From positions 1 to 11,899 of the forward strand of contig JAFGLP010000040.1 in NCBI GenBank assembly GCA_016927965.1: 11,899 bases of DNA, in the 5' to 3' direction. The notes beneath the pieces are model-generated. The model was not told the DNA's origin. It did no database searches and worked only from the letters and a program-made list of their open reading frames with translations. Positions 1-5,432 of this stretch are shown here, piece by piece. The stretch is from Dehalococcoidia bacterium (lineage in GTDB: Bacteria > Chloroflexota > Dehalococcoidia > GIF9 > UBA5629). A program made the translations under genes and the position numbers. Within the stretch, counting starts at the first letter, position 1, and the number at the start of each line of letters is the position of its first letter.

Positions 1-2
1 AT

Positions 3-1205
3 CTGGGCGATGCCAGCGGCGCTTATGCGGTAACCATCGGCCCGCAGCTTGACGGCGCCAAGGATTACGGCATATGGGCCAATGAGAACGATTATTTGCC
101 GGGAGCCATACTCGATATCAGATCTTATGACCATGGCTTGAAGGTAGAATCGGCCGTGGCGCTCTACAAGGAGGCGGTCACCTCGACTCCGGCACCCGTA
201 ATTACCAACGGCGGACTGTGGAGCACGGTTGCTCCCACCCTATCGGGTTTCGCCAAGCAGAACAAGATACCCATCATCGATGCTACTGCATTAAGGGAAG
301 TTGTCATACCCCCCGGCTGGTTCTGGGGCTACCAGCCGAGCTACGAAGGCCAGGTCGGCGCCTATATCAACTGGATAATCGACAACTGGAAAGCTGATAG
401 CGAGATCCCCTGGATCAAGAAACACTATGAGAACAGGAAGCCGAGACTGGCCCTGGTATCCTGGGACATCGCCTTGGGCCGCGCCAATGAATCGGTGGAA
501 GCCAGGTGCTATGCAGAATCCAAGGGCGTGGAATGGGTCGGCGCTGAATATGTTCCTCTGACGGTGGGCGACTGCACCCCGCAGCTCAGCCGCTTGAAAG
601 ACAAGGTTGATTTCATCTATATAGGCATGTTCGGATCGGCCTGGCAGGCTGTTTTAAAGAAAGCTGCTGAACTGGGAATGCGCGACCAGTTCATAGATGT
701 TGGCACCTCTTATTTCTCCCCGAACGAGATCGCCTCGTTCGTTCCTGACTTGGTGAATAACAATGGTGCTCTGCAAATATTTGAGGCTAATTACAATAAT
801 TATCCCCAGTACATGATAGATGCGCGGGAAAGGACCAAGTATCCTCCGGAGTTCGCCTCCTATTATGTAGGCTGGTACTGGGGCGACCTTGCCACCCAGG
901 CTATAAGGAAGACCATCGAGAAGGTCGGCATAGAAAACGTGACTGGCCAGGCTATCCAGGACATGCTGTGTGCTGGCGGCATCAGCAAGTTCAAGCCTCT
1001 GATGTCTGGCAACACCATCACGTGGGCCAACAATGCCAGCCTGGTAAAGATGGACGGTGGCGATTCCATGACCATGAATCTGGTTCAAGGATATACCAAG
1101 GATATTCTTCCTGAAGAACTGTATAAGATATATCTGTCTACCCCCGACATACCTGTACCGGGCCTGTTGCCCGGCGGCAAAGATATCACGGCCGGCTGCA
1201 AATAA
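3..1205 (+). CDS. ABC transporter substrate-binding protein, branched-chain amino acid (LivK) type, 5' partial
   Basis: This is the extracytoplasmic binding protein of an ABC importer of the Leu/Ile/Val (type I periplasmic-binding, Peripla_BP_6) family. The frame is open from the first bases of the window: residues GDASGAYAVTIGPQLDGAKD match the start of the mature domain in this family. The signal peptide and the first few dozen residues therefore lie upstream, and an internal TTG at 96 is not the start. About 400 residues are visible. Family-like segments follow in order: VITNGGLWSTVAPTLSGFAKQ, a hinge and second lobe around RLALVSWDIALGRANE, and FIYIGMFGSAWQAVLKKAAE. The long C-terminal half is rich in Trp and Tyr. 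The ligand cannot be named, because this fold also binds amides, urea and aromatic acids. Permease and ATPase genes are not in the window. A strong hairpin follows the stop codon. Confidence 0.87.
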   Translation: MGDASGAYAVTIGPQLDGAKDYGIWANENDYLPGAILDIRSYDHGLKVESAVALYKEAVTSTPAPVITNGGLWSTVAPTLSGFAKQNKIPIIDATALREVVIPPGWFWGYQPSYEGQVGAYINWIIDNWKADSEIPWIKKHYENRKPRLALVSWDIALGRANESVEARCYAESKGVEWVGAEYVPLTVGDCTPQLSRLKDKVDFIYIGMFGSAWQAVLKKAAELGMRDQFIDVGTSYFSPNEIASFVPDLVNNNGALQIFEANYNNYPQYMIDARERTKYPPEFASYYVGWYWGDLATQAIRKTIEKVGIENVTGQAIQDMLCAGGISKFKPLMSGNTITWANNASLVKMDGGDSMTMNLVQGYTKDILPEELYKIYLSTPDIPVPGLLPGGKDITAGCK

Positions 1206-1215
1206 AGATGATAAT

Positions 1216-1241
1216 GTGGGGAGCACGCCCGTGCTCCCCAC
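1216..1241 (+). terminator. Strong hairpin after the ABC binding-protein gene
   Basis: Eleven-base-pair perfect arms (GTGGGGAGCAC and GTGCTCCCCAC) surround a GCCC loop and start 11 bases after the TAA. There is no immediate T-run; a T-rich stretch appears about 30 bases later (around 1270-1282). It is probably a transcription terminator or 3'-end stabiliser of the upstream operon, and could act in either direction. Confidence 0.65.
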
Positions 1242-1363
1242 TCACCATCAACAGTTGTTTACAGTTTAAATATTTCTTTTTCTCAATATTCCGACAGAAT
1301 GGCACGTGATTTATCCCCAAGTACGTTTATTATTTTGGGTGTGAAGTTGGAGCCCTGTATATA

Positions 1364-1369
1364 TATAAT
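1364..1369 (+). promoter_or_regulatory. Consensus -10 box (TATAAT) for a nearly leaderless mRNA
   Basis: A perfect TATAAT lies nine bases before the ATG at 1379. Normal spacing puts the transcription start near 1376, leaving an untranslated leader of about three bases. The -35 position (1341-1346, GTGAAG) matches the consensus at only three of six positions. No Shine-Dalgarno sequence lies within 20 bases of the ATG, which fits leaderless initiation. Confidence 0.5.
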
Positions 1370-1378
1370 TACGATATT

Positions 1379-2149
1379 ATGGTCAAACAGATAATTCTCA
1401 CACCGGCGGCAGGAAAAAGGCTGATAGGGAAAGCCCTGTCAAATCATCCTGAGATAGCCGTGGCTCTGCAAAAGGGGACTATTGTCATAGTAGCCGGCAC
1501 TACCAATGGCTATGTGGCCGAGGAGATACTTTCAGCCAGAGGACAGCTTGAAGGATTCAGCCGCAACAGGTTTTTCCGAGGCGTTACCTTGCCTCCGACT
1601 TACTCTGTTACCGAGAAAGGCCGTATGCACGATGAGAGCGCTTTTCCCGGGGATGTTGTGATCAAGGACGGAAGTTGGCTGAAAGGCAAAACACTGATGG
1701 ATGTGCTGGGTGATTTAAAAGAGGGTGATATCATTTTGAAAGGTGCCAATGCTCTTGACCTCAGCAGCAGGTGCGCAGCAGTCCTGGTCGGCCATCCGAA
1801 AGGGGGAACTGTCATTGCTGCCCTGCAGGCTATGGTTGGCAGAAGGGTACGGCTGATTCTGCCGGTGGGGCTGGAAAAACGTGTTACGGGAGACCTGTAC
1901 GAGCTGGCTGCCAGGATAAATAGTCCGGGAGAAAAAGGAAAACGCCTGCTTCCCGTGCCGGGTGAGGTTTTTACCGAGATCGAGGCCTTTCACCTGCTGA
2001 CAGGCGCCACGGCTGAACTGATGGCCGGTGGTGGTGTCTGTGGGGCTGAGGGATGCGTGTGGCTGCACATCAACGGCACTCCTGATGATGAGCAGGCCAC
2101 TGAGCAGCTTTTGAAAGAGGTTGTGGCAGAACCCCGGTTCACTATCTAA
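1379..2149 (+). CDS. Conserved-looking protein of unknown function, 256 aa
   Basis: I do not recognise this protein. It is probably soluble: there is no signal peptide or membrane segment. The sequence alternates beta-like hydrophobic runs with glycine-rich turns, for example KGTIVIVAGTTNGYVAEEIL (residues 32-51), GDIILKGANALD (about 115-126), AAVLVGHPKGGTVIAALQAMVGRR (about 133-156) and a C-terminal ATAELMAGGGVCGAEGCVWL. This resembles a Rossmann-like or NagB/CoA-transferase-type alpha/beta layout, but I cannot assign a family. The two cysteines in GGGVCGAEGC might bind a metal or cluster; that is inference. The start is ATG 1379, because no other ATG, GTG or TTG lies in frame upstream within the intergenic region and a consensus -10 lies just before it. 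Translation ends at a TAA after which the same frame stays open for 54 codons (2150-2311). Confidence 0.75.
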   Translation: MVKQIILTPAAGKRLIGKALSNHPEIAVALQKGTIVIVAGTTNGYVAEEILSARGQLEGFSRNRFFRGVTLPPTYSVTEKGRMHDESAFPGDVVIKDGSWLKGKTLMDVLGDLKEGDIILKGANALDLSSRCAAVLVGHPKGGTVIAALQAMVGRRVRLILPVGLEKRVTGDLYELAARINSPGEKGKRLLPVPGEVFTEIEAFHLLTGATAELMAGGGVCGAEGCVWLHINGTPDDEQATEQLLKEVVAEPRFTI

Positions 2150-2155
2150 AGTGTT

Positions 2156-2311
2156 GTGTCCGGGCTGGAACATGAGCATGCAGGTGCATGTCCGCAACAC
2201 ATCCGTGGTTTTTTTGAGAAGCTGGGATTTACATCGACGGATGAATGCCCGGCGCATACGGTTTTCTCCAGGCAGGGGATTTACTTTCAACAATTGACAC
2301 CGGGTATCTAA
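2156..2311 (+). pseudogene. Short protein-like open stretch in frame behind the 1379-2149 gene
   Basis: Immediately after the TAA at 2147-2149 the same reading frame runs on for 53 sense codons to a second TAA at 2309-2311. From the GTG at 2156 it would give 51 residues, including HIRGFFEKLGF and FSRQGIYFQQLTPGI, which look like real protein. The other two plus frames read less like protein, and one is interrupted early. No Shine-Dalgarno site precedes the GTG. It could be a tiny separate gene, the tail of a longer ancestral protein cut off by a nonsense change, stop-codon readthrough, or a remnant of an unrelated gene. FFEKLGF resembles a motif common near the C-terminus of GNAT acetyltransferases, but that is too short to assign. 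Confidence 0.35.
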
Positions 2312-2400
2312 ATCATAATCTCTTCAATACATTGTCTTTAACTTGAAAATCAGAGCCTTATCAAGAATGTATCCTGCTTAAAGCTGCTCGCCTCAAAAAC

Positions 2401-2429
2401 TTGACAATCCTGCGCATGTAAAGTATGAT
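2401..2429 (+). promoter_or_regulatory. Near-consensus sigma-70 promoter of the abrB-methyltransferase operon
   Basis: TTGACA (2401-2406), a 17-base spacer and TATGAT (2424-2429) make an almost ideal promoter. The predicted transcription start is near 2436, giving a leader of about 30 bases before the AbrB-type gene. Confidence 0.8.
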
Positions 2430-2436
2430 ATATCAT
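2425..2436. promoter_or_regulatory. Palindromic candidate operator over the -10
   Basis: ATGATATATCAT is a perfect 12-base palindrome that covers most of the -10 box and the predicted start site. It lies inside a wider inverted repeat (GCATG at 2414-2418 and CATGC at 2434-2438). A protein bound here would block the promoter. Autoregulation by the AbrB-type protein encoded just downstream is the simplest reading, but this is inference. Confidence 0.45.
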
Positions 2437-2465
2437 GCAAACATGAAAAACAAGGAGATGATTGT

Positions 2466-2723
2466 ATGGTGATGAGAAAAGGGAAAAAGTTTTACGGCTC
2501 GGTAACGGTGACTGAACGTGGGCAGATATCGCTGCCGGCGGAAGCGCGCAAGGATTTCGATATCAAGACTGGTGACAAGCTGCTGGTCCTGGGAGATCTG
2601 GAAAAGGGCATTGCCCTGGCCAAGACAAATTTTATCCTGAAAATGATGGAAGGCTCGCTGGAGGCCATGGATAAACTGCAGTCTATGTTCCATAATGGGA
2701 CTCAAGAACAGGAACCTGAATAA
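2466..2723 (+). CDS. AbrB/MazE-type (SpoVT-AbrB) DNA-binding regulator
   Basis: This 85-residue protein has the swapped-hairpin AbrB domain at about residues 10-55: VTVTERGQISLPAEARKDF, then IKTGDKLLVLGDLEKGIAL, matching the family pattern of a strand, RGQISLP, A-R--, and G-K-LV. The C-terminal 30 residues are helical and acidic and may serve in dimerisation or partner binding. An AAGGAG site at 2452-2457 lies 8 bases before ATG 2466; GTG 2469 and ATG 2472 are weaker alternatives. It is the first gene of an operon with three methyltransferase genes, the next starting 30 bases after its stop. It could be an antitoxin-like protein, but no toxin gene (PIN or MazF type) lies next to it. A local transcription regulator of the methyltransferase operon is more likely. 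Confidence 0.85.
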   Translation: MVMRKGKKFYGSVTVTERGQISLPAEARKDFDIKTGDKLLVLGDLEKGIALAKTNFILKMMEGSLEAMDKLQSMFHNGTQEQEPE

Positions 2724-2753
2724 AAAAGCTTTAAATAAGGATGAGGCAAGCTA

Positions 2754-3419
2754 ATGGTGAAATCGAGGATTGTAGAAACCTATCAGGGCATAACGGGTGA
2801 ATTTACCACGCAGATGTATGATATTATGCAGCGCACCATGCGCGATAGGGGCTGGATTGAGACTGATTTGATCCTGAGGGCCGGTATTTTAACTGGGAAA
2901 GCGCTGGAGGTTGGCCCGGGGCCGGGATACCTAGGGCTGGAATGGCTGAAGAAAACTCAGGGTACCATGCTCAAGGGTCTGGAGATCAGCCCGGACATGA
3001 TAAAACTGGCCGGGAAAAATGCCACGGAATACGGTCTCAACGGCCGGGTGGAATATCACCAGGGAGACGCACAGCAGATGCCTTTTGAGAATGGGGCTTT
3101 CGACGCTGTATTTACCAATGGTTCAATGCACGAATGGGGCCATCCTGTGGAGATCTTCAATGAGATCCAGCGTGTTCTTAAGCCTGGTGGAAGGTACCTG
3201 GTTACCGATCTGCGGCGGAACCTGAGCGCTCCCGTCAGGTGGTTTATGTGGATAACCCTCAAGCCTGCAGCCATGCGGCCGGGACTGATAACCTCGTTAA
3301 AAGCTGCTTACACCGCAGATGAAGCTAAAGACATGCTATCCCAGACCAGTCTAAACGGCTGGCAGGTCAGCACGAATCCCCTGGGTATTACCATTACCGG
3401 ACAGAAAGCGCTCACATAA
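2754..3419 (+). CDS. Class I SAM-dependent methyltransferase (first of three)
   Basis: This is a 221-residue, cytosolic-looking Rossmann-fold methyltransferase of the Methyltransf_11/25 type. Motif I is ALEVGPGPGYLGLEW (residues 50-64), the acidic residue that binds the SAM ribose is E77 in LKGLEISPDM, a motif II-like GDAQQMPFENGAFDAVFTN follows, and then IQRVLKPGGRYLVTDLRR. The GPGPG form of motif I differs from the GCGSG and GCGGG forms of the two methyltransferases downstream. Instead of a long C-terminal substrate cap there is a region with an aromatic stretch (PVRWFMWITLKP). A GAGG site at 2743-2746 precedes the ATG by 7 bases. Family membership is clear. The substrate (a small molecule, quinone, lipid or other) cannot be deduced. 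Confidence 0.88.
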   Translation: MVKSRIVETYQGITGEFTTQMYDIMQRTMRDRGWIETDLILRAGILTGKALEVGPGPGYLGLEWLKKTQGTMLKGLEISPDMIKLAGKNATEYGLNGRVEYHQGDAQQMPFENGAFDAVFTNGSMHEWGHPVEIFNEIQRVLKPGGRYLVTDLRRNLSAPVRWFMWITLKPAAMRPGLITSLKAAYTADEAKDMLSQTSLNGWQVSTNPLGITITGQKALT

Positions 3420-3459
3420 AGGTGGCTGAATATTTAAATTAAAAAGGTTCGGGGTATTG

Positions 3460-4194
3460 ATGAGTCTAAACGAATACTATAACACGATTAAAGATGAGAT
3501 TGAACAGTATAAGGATTCCCTGCGGGAAAACCTGCTGGTCTTCACGCGGCAGGCGTTTCATGAATTACCGAAAATGCAAAATCCTCATATCCTGGATATC
3601 GGCTGTGGTTCAGGCGTACCGACAATTGAGCTTGCCGGGTTAAGCGGCGGCTGGATAACCGCTGTCGATACTGACCAGTACCAGTTGGGCAGGTTATCGC
3701 ATAAGATACAGAACCTGGAACTATCCGGCAGGATTAAGGTGGTGCAATGCTCCATGTTAGATCTCGGAAACAGGGGGAATACTTACGATATTATCTGGGC
3801 CGAAGGCTCGATTGCCGTTATTGGTTTCAATAAAGGGCTGTACGAGTGGGGGAGGATGCTGAAATCACCAGGATATCTGGCTGTCCATGATGCGGCAGGC
3901 AATATCGAGGAGAAATTGATGCAAATCAGTCAAAACAGCTACAGGCTGATCGACTACTTCATGCTGGAACCGGATATATGGTGGGATAAATATTACGCAG
4001 GGCTGGAGAAAAAAATAAAGGAGATAGGGCAAATTCATGCCAGTGATCCTGGCATATCTGCCATGCTGGAGGAAGAACAGGCTGAAATAAATGATTTCAG
4101 CCTGCATCCTGAGCAAAACCGCTCGGTTTTCTTTGTCATGGAAAAACAGTGTGGTGATGAAGACTGTGTGCAGATTGAAAATTTAAAGGGGTGA
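3460..4194 (+). CDS. Class I SAM-dependent methyltransferase (second of three)
   Basis: The predicted product is 244 residues from ATG 3460; a TTG one codon earlier is less likely. Motif I is ILDIGCGSGVPTIELA (residues 44-59), the ribose-binding acid is D70 in ITAVDTDQYQ, and motif III lies near GRMLKSPGYLAVHDAAG. It has a helical N-terminal lead (LNEYYNTIKDEIEQYKDSL) and a C-terminal region rich in Glu and Trp/Tyr (YFMLEPDIWWDKYYAGLEKK), which probably shapes the substrate pocket. There is a cysteine-containing tail (CGDEDC) with no known role. It starts about 40 bases after the first methyltransferase gene and ends 3 bases before the third, with which it is very likely translationally coupled. 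No arsenite-methyltransferase cysteine set was seen. Confidence 0.87.
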   Translation: MSLNEYYNTIKDEIEQYKDSLRENLLVFTRQAFHELPKMQNPHILDIGCGSGVPTIELAGLSGGWITAVDTDQYQLGRLSHKIQNLELSGRIKVVQCSMLDLGNRGNTYDIIWAEGSIAVIGFNKGLYEWGRMLKSPGYLAVHDAAGNIEEKLMQISQNSYRLIDYFMLEPDIWWDKYYAGLEKKIKEIGQIHASDPGISAMLEEEQAEINDFSLHPEQNRSVFFVMEKQCGDEDCVQIENLKG

Positions 4195-4197
4195 AAG

Positions 4198-4779
4198 ATG
4201 AGTGAATATGCTTTTAAACAGCGTGATTTCGAGAGGCCGTCCTTATTATTCAGGATGGAAGATGCGCTTAAAGGTATACTGGGCTGTCCGTTGCTCTATA
4301 ATCCTTATTACCAGACCTTCGGGCTCAAAGGCGATGAGAAGATGCTTGACTTCGGCTGCGGCGGTGGCGCCGGCTCGAGGTGTCTGGCCGGGCTGCTTAA
4401 CCGGGGAGGCCGTTTGACCTGTGTAGATTCTTCCCGTTACTGGATTGAGAAGGCAAAGCAAAGGCTGGCAAAATATCCCAATGTAGAGTGCCTGCAGGGA
4501 GATATCCGTCAGCTTAATATTCCTGCTGCTTCCTTTGATGTTGTATCGGTGATACATGTTATACACGATATTACGCCAGTGGAGAGGTCCGGCATCGTCA
4601 ACGCTCTGGGCAGCGCTTTGAAAAAAGGCGGGAAGCTGTTTATCAGGGAGCGCATTGCCAGATCGCACGGCATGCCTGTGGAGGAGATACGGTCGCTGTT
4701 GTCAGCGGCGGGTATGAATGAAATTGCCTGCAGTATCACCAAAACTGAGTATGCCGGGCGCTATGATAAGACTGGCTGA
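4198..4779 (+). CDS. Class I SAM-dependent methyltransferase (third of three)
   Basis: This is a short methyltransferase of 193 residues. Motif I is MLDFGCGGGAGSRCLA (residues 49-64), the SAM-ribose acid is D77 in LTCVDSSRYW, then come CLQGDIRQLNIPAASFDVVSVIHVIHDI and LKKGGKLFIRER. The C-terminus ends with a typical final region (LLSAAGMNEIACSITKTEYAGRY). It starts 3 bases after the preceding stop codon. Its Shine-Dalgarno site (AAGGGG, 4186-4191) lies within the end of that gene, so the two are almost certainly coupled. The N-terminal stretch FERPSLLFRMEDALKGILGCPLLYNPYY probably forms the substrate lid. It is the last gene of the operon; the next promoter starts about 70 bases later. Substrate unknown. 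Confidence 0.87.
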   Translation: MSEYAFKQRDFERPSLLFRMEDALKGILGCPLLYNPYYQTFGLKGDEKMLDFGCGGGAGSRCLAGLLNRGGRLTCVDSSRYWIEKAKQRLAKYPNVECLQGDIRQLNIPAASFDVVSVIHVIHDITPVERSGIVNALGSALKKGGKLFIRERIARSHGMPVEEIRSLLSAAGMNEIACSITKTEYAGRYDKTG

Positions 4780-4792
4780 CAGTCTATAGACG

Positions 4793-4826
4793 GTTGTTAT
4801 CGAATCAGAAAAAGAGATATAACAGC
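4793..4826 (+). terminator. Possible weak hairpin after the methyltransferase operon
   Basis: GTTGTTAT (4793-4800) can pair with ATAACAGC (4819-4826), eight pairs with one G-U, around an 18-base loop. A T-run (4844-4848) follows after about 17 bases. This is a poor match to a classical terminator. Confidence 0.25.
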
Positions 4827-4846
4827 AGTCCTTTATCAGTATCTTT

Positions 4847-4875
4847 TTGACAGGACCCAGTTTTAGTTATATAGT
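4847..4875 (+). promoter_or_regulatory. Near-consensus sigma-70 promoter of the PerR/Fur-type gene
   Basis: TTGACA (4847-4852), exactly 17 bases, then TATAGT (4870-4875). The transcription start is expected near 4882, so the leader is about 22 bases. This promoter also shows that the in-frame TTG at 4847 is not the start of translation. Confidence 0.8.
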
Positions 4876-4878
4876 TAA

Positions 4879-4903
4879 ATTATCAGGAATTATTACTGAT
4901 AAT
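4879..4903. promoter_or_regulatory. Perfect dyad (8-9-8) abutting the regulator's start codon: candidate autoregulatory operator
   Basis: ATTATCAG (4879-4886) and CTGATAAT (4896-4903) are perfect inverted repeats separated by nine bases; the right arm ends at the base before ATG 4904. The dyad spans the predicted transcription start and occupies the whole leader. Position, AT-richness and symmetry suit a dimeric Fur/PerR-family repressor acting on its own gene. In the mRNA the same arms could form a hairpin that hides the start region. Confidence 0.6.
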
Positions 4904-5308
4904 ATGAGAAGGAAGACGGGGCAACGGGAAGCAATATTGGGCTATCTCAAGCGTACCGGCAGTCATCCAACTGCTGATGATACATATAACTCGGTGCGCA
5001 AGGTCATTCCAAATATCAGCAAGGGGACTATTTACCGTAATTTGAGGGTATTGCAGGAGATGGGTCAGGTCAGGGAACTTAATTTGGATGGGGAAATCAG
5101 CAGATATGAGGCGACCTGCTGCAACCATTATCATTTCAGGTGTGAGTTATGTGGAAGAGTCATGGATATTGATGAACCTGAGCATTTAGATCTGCAACAT
5201 AAAATAGCCCGGCGGACGGGTCTTAAAATAACTTCACACCAGATTGAATTTCGCGGGCTGTGCATAGATTGCCAGCGCAAAGATGCCGGGCAAACCGGCA
5301 TTAACTAA
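4904..5308 (+). CDS. perR: Fur-family metalloregulator, PerR-like peroxide sensor
   Basis: This is a 134-residue repressor of the Fur family that binds DNA as a metal-loaded dimer. Starting at ATG 4904 puts the family opening (TGQREAILGYL) in place. The winged helix covers about residues 1-65 (HPTADDTYNSV, then GTIYRNLRVLQEMG), followed by the dimerisation domain. Structural zinc cysteines are C80, C83, C120 and C123. Aligned with Bacillus subtilis PerR from memory, the regulatory metal site is H21, E69, H75, H77 and D88. The PerR ligand Asp85 is therefore Glu here, as in Fur, while Asp104 of PerR is kept as D88. Two extra cysteines (C72, C73) lie next to the site. The genes downstream are catalase and peroxiredoxin, which favours a peroxide-sensing role over iron uptake control. 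A consensus promoter and an operator-like dyad lie just upstream. Confidence 0.85.
   Translation: MRRKTGQREAILGYLKRTGSHPTADDTYNSVRKVIPNISKGTIYRNLRVLQEMGQVRELNLDGEISRYEATCCNHYHFRCELCGRVMDIDEPEHLDLQHKIARRTGLKITSHQIEFRGLCIDCQRKDAGQTGIN
5283..5301 (+). other. GC-rich hairpin at the 3' end of the regulator gene
   Basis: ATGCCGG and CCGGCAT (7 pairs, 5-base loop) lie inside the last codons of the regulator gene. There is no T-run after it, so it may shape mRNA stability or cause partial termination rather than act as a true terminator. Confidence 0.35.
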
Positions 5309-5398
5309 CTGGTTCCTGGGGGTGGTATGAGAGAGTGAATGATTAAATATAGTTTCCTTCAATCCTTAAGGACTATTCTTATAGATCTTCCAAACTCG

Positions 5399-5416
5399 AA
5401 TATCATTAATAATATT
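5399..5416. promoter_or_regulatory. AT-rich imperfect palindrome upstream of the catalase gene
   Basis: An 18-base near-palindrome (arms AATAT and ATATT around an ATTAAT core, with one mismatched pair) lies just before the ribosome-binding site (GGGGAGG, 5421-5427). It is a candidate site for the Fur/PerR-type regulator encoded upstream, but it does not copy that gene's own dyad. I could not find a convincing -35/-10 pair in 5309-5420. A separate ten-base palindrome, TCCTTAAGGA, sits at 5363-5372. Confidence 0.3.
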
Positions 5417-5432
5417 TATTGGGGAGGTAGCA

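Noticed and set aside
654..1241. Minus-strand open frame of 195 codons within the ABC binding-protein gene
   Set aside because: It begins inside the terminator hairpin and is antisense to a clear family member.
2152..2217. Hairpin (GTGTTG and CAACAC) followed by a seven-T run as a terminator of the unknown gene
   Set aside because: The stem is short with a long loop and the T-run starts about 10 bases after it; the same bases read as protein-like sequence.
1715..2293. Minus-strand open frame of 192 codons overlapping the unknown protein and its tail
   Set aside because: The plus strand has better protein character over the whole stretch and a promoter; the minus frame shows no recognisable domain.
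2466..2723. AbrB-type gene as the antitoxin of a toxin-antitoxin pair
   Set aside because: The next genes are clear methyltransferases; no PIN, MazF or other toxin-like gene is adjacent on either side.
4847..4903. TTG at 4847 as the start of the PerR-type protein
   Set aside because: This TTG is the first half of a consensus -35 box, and the 19 extra residues do not fit the Fur family, whose opening matches ATG 4904.
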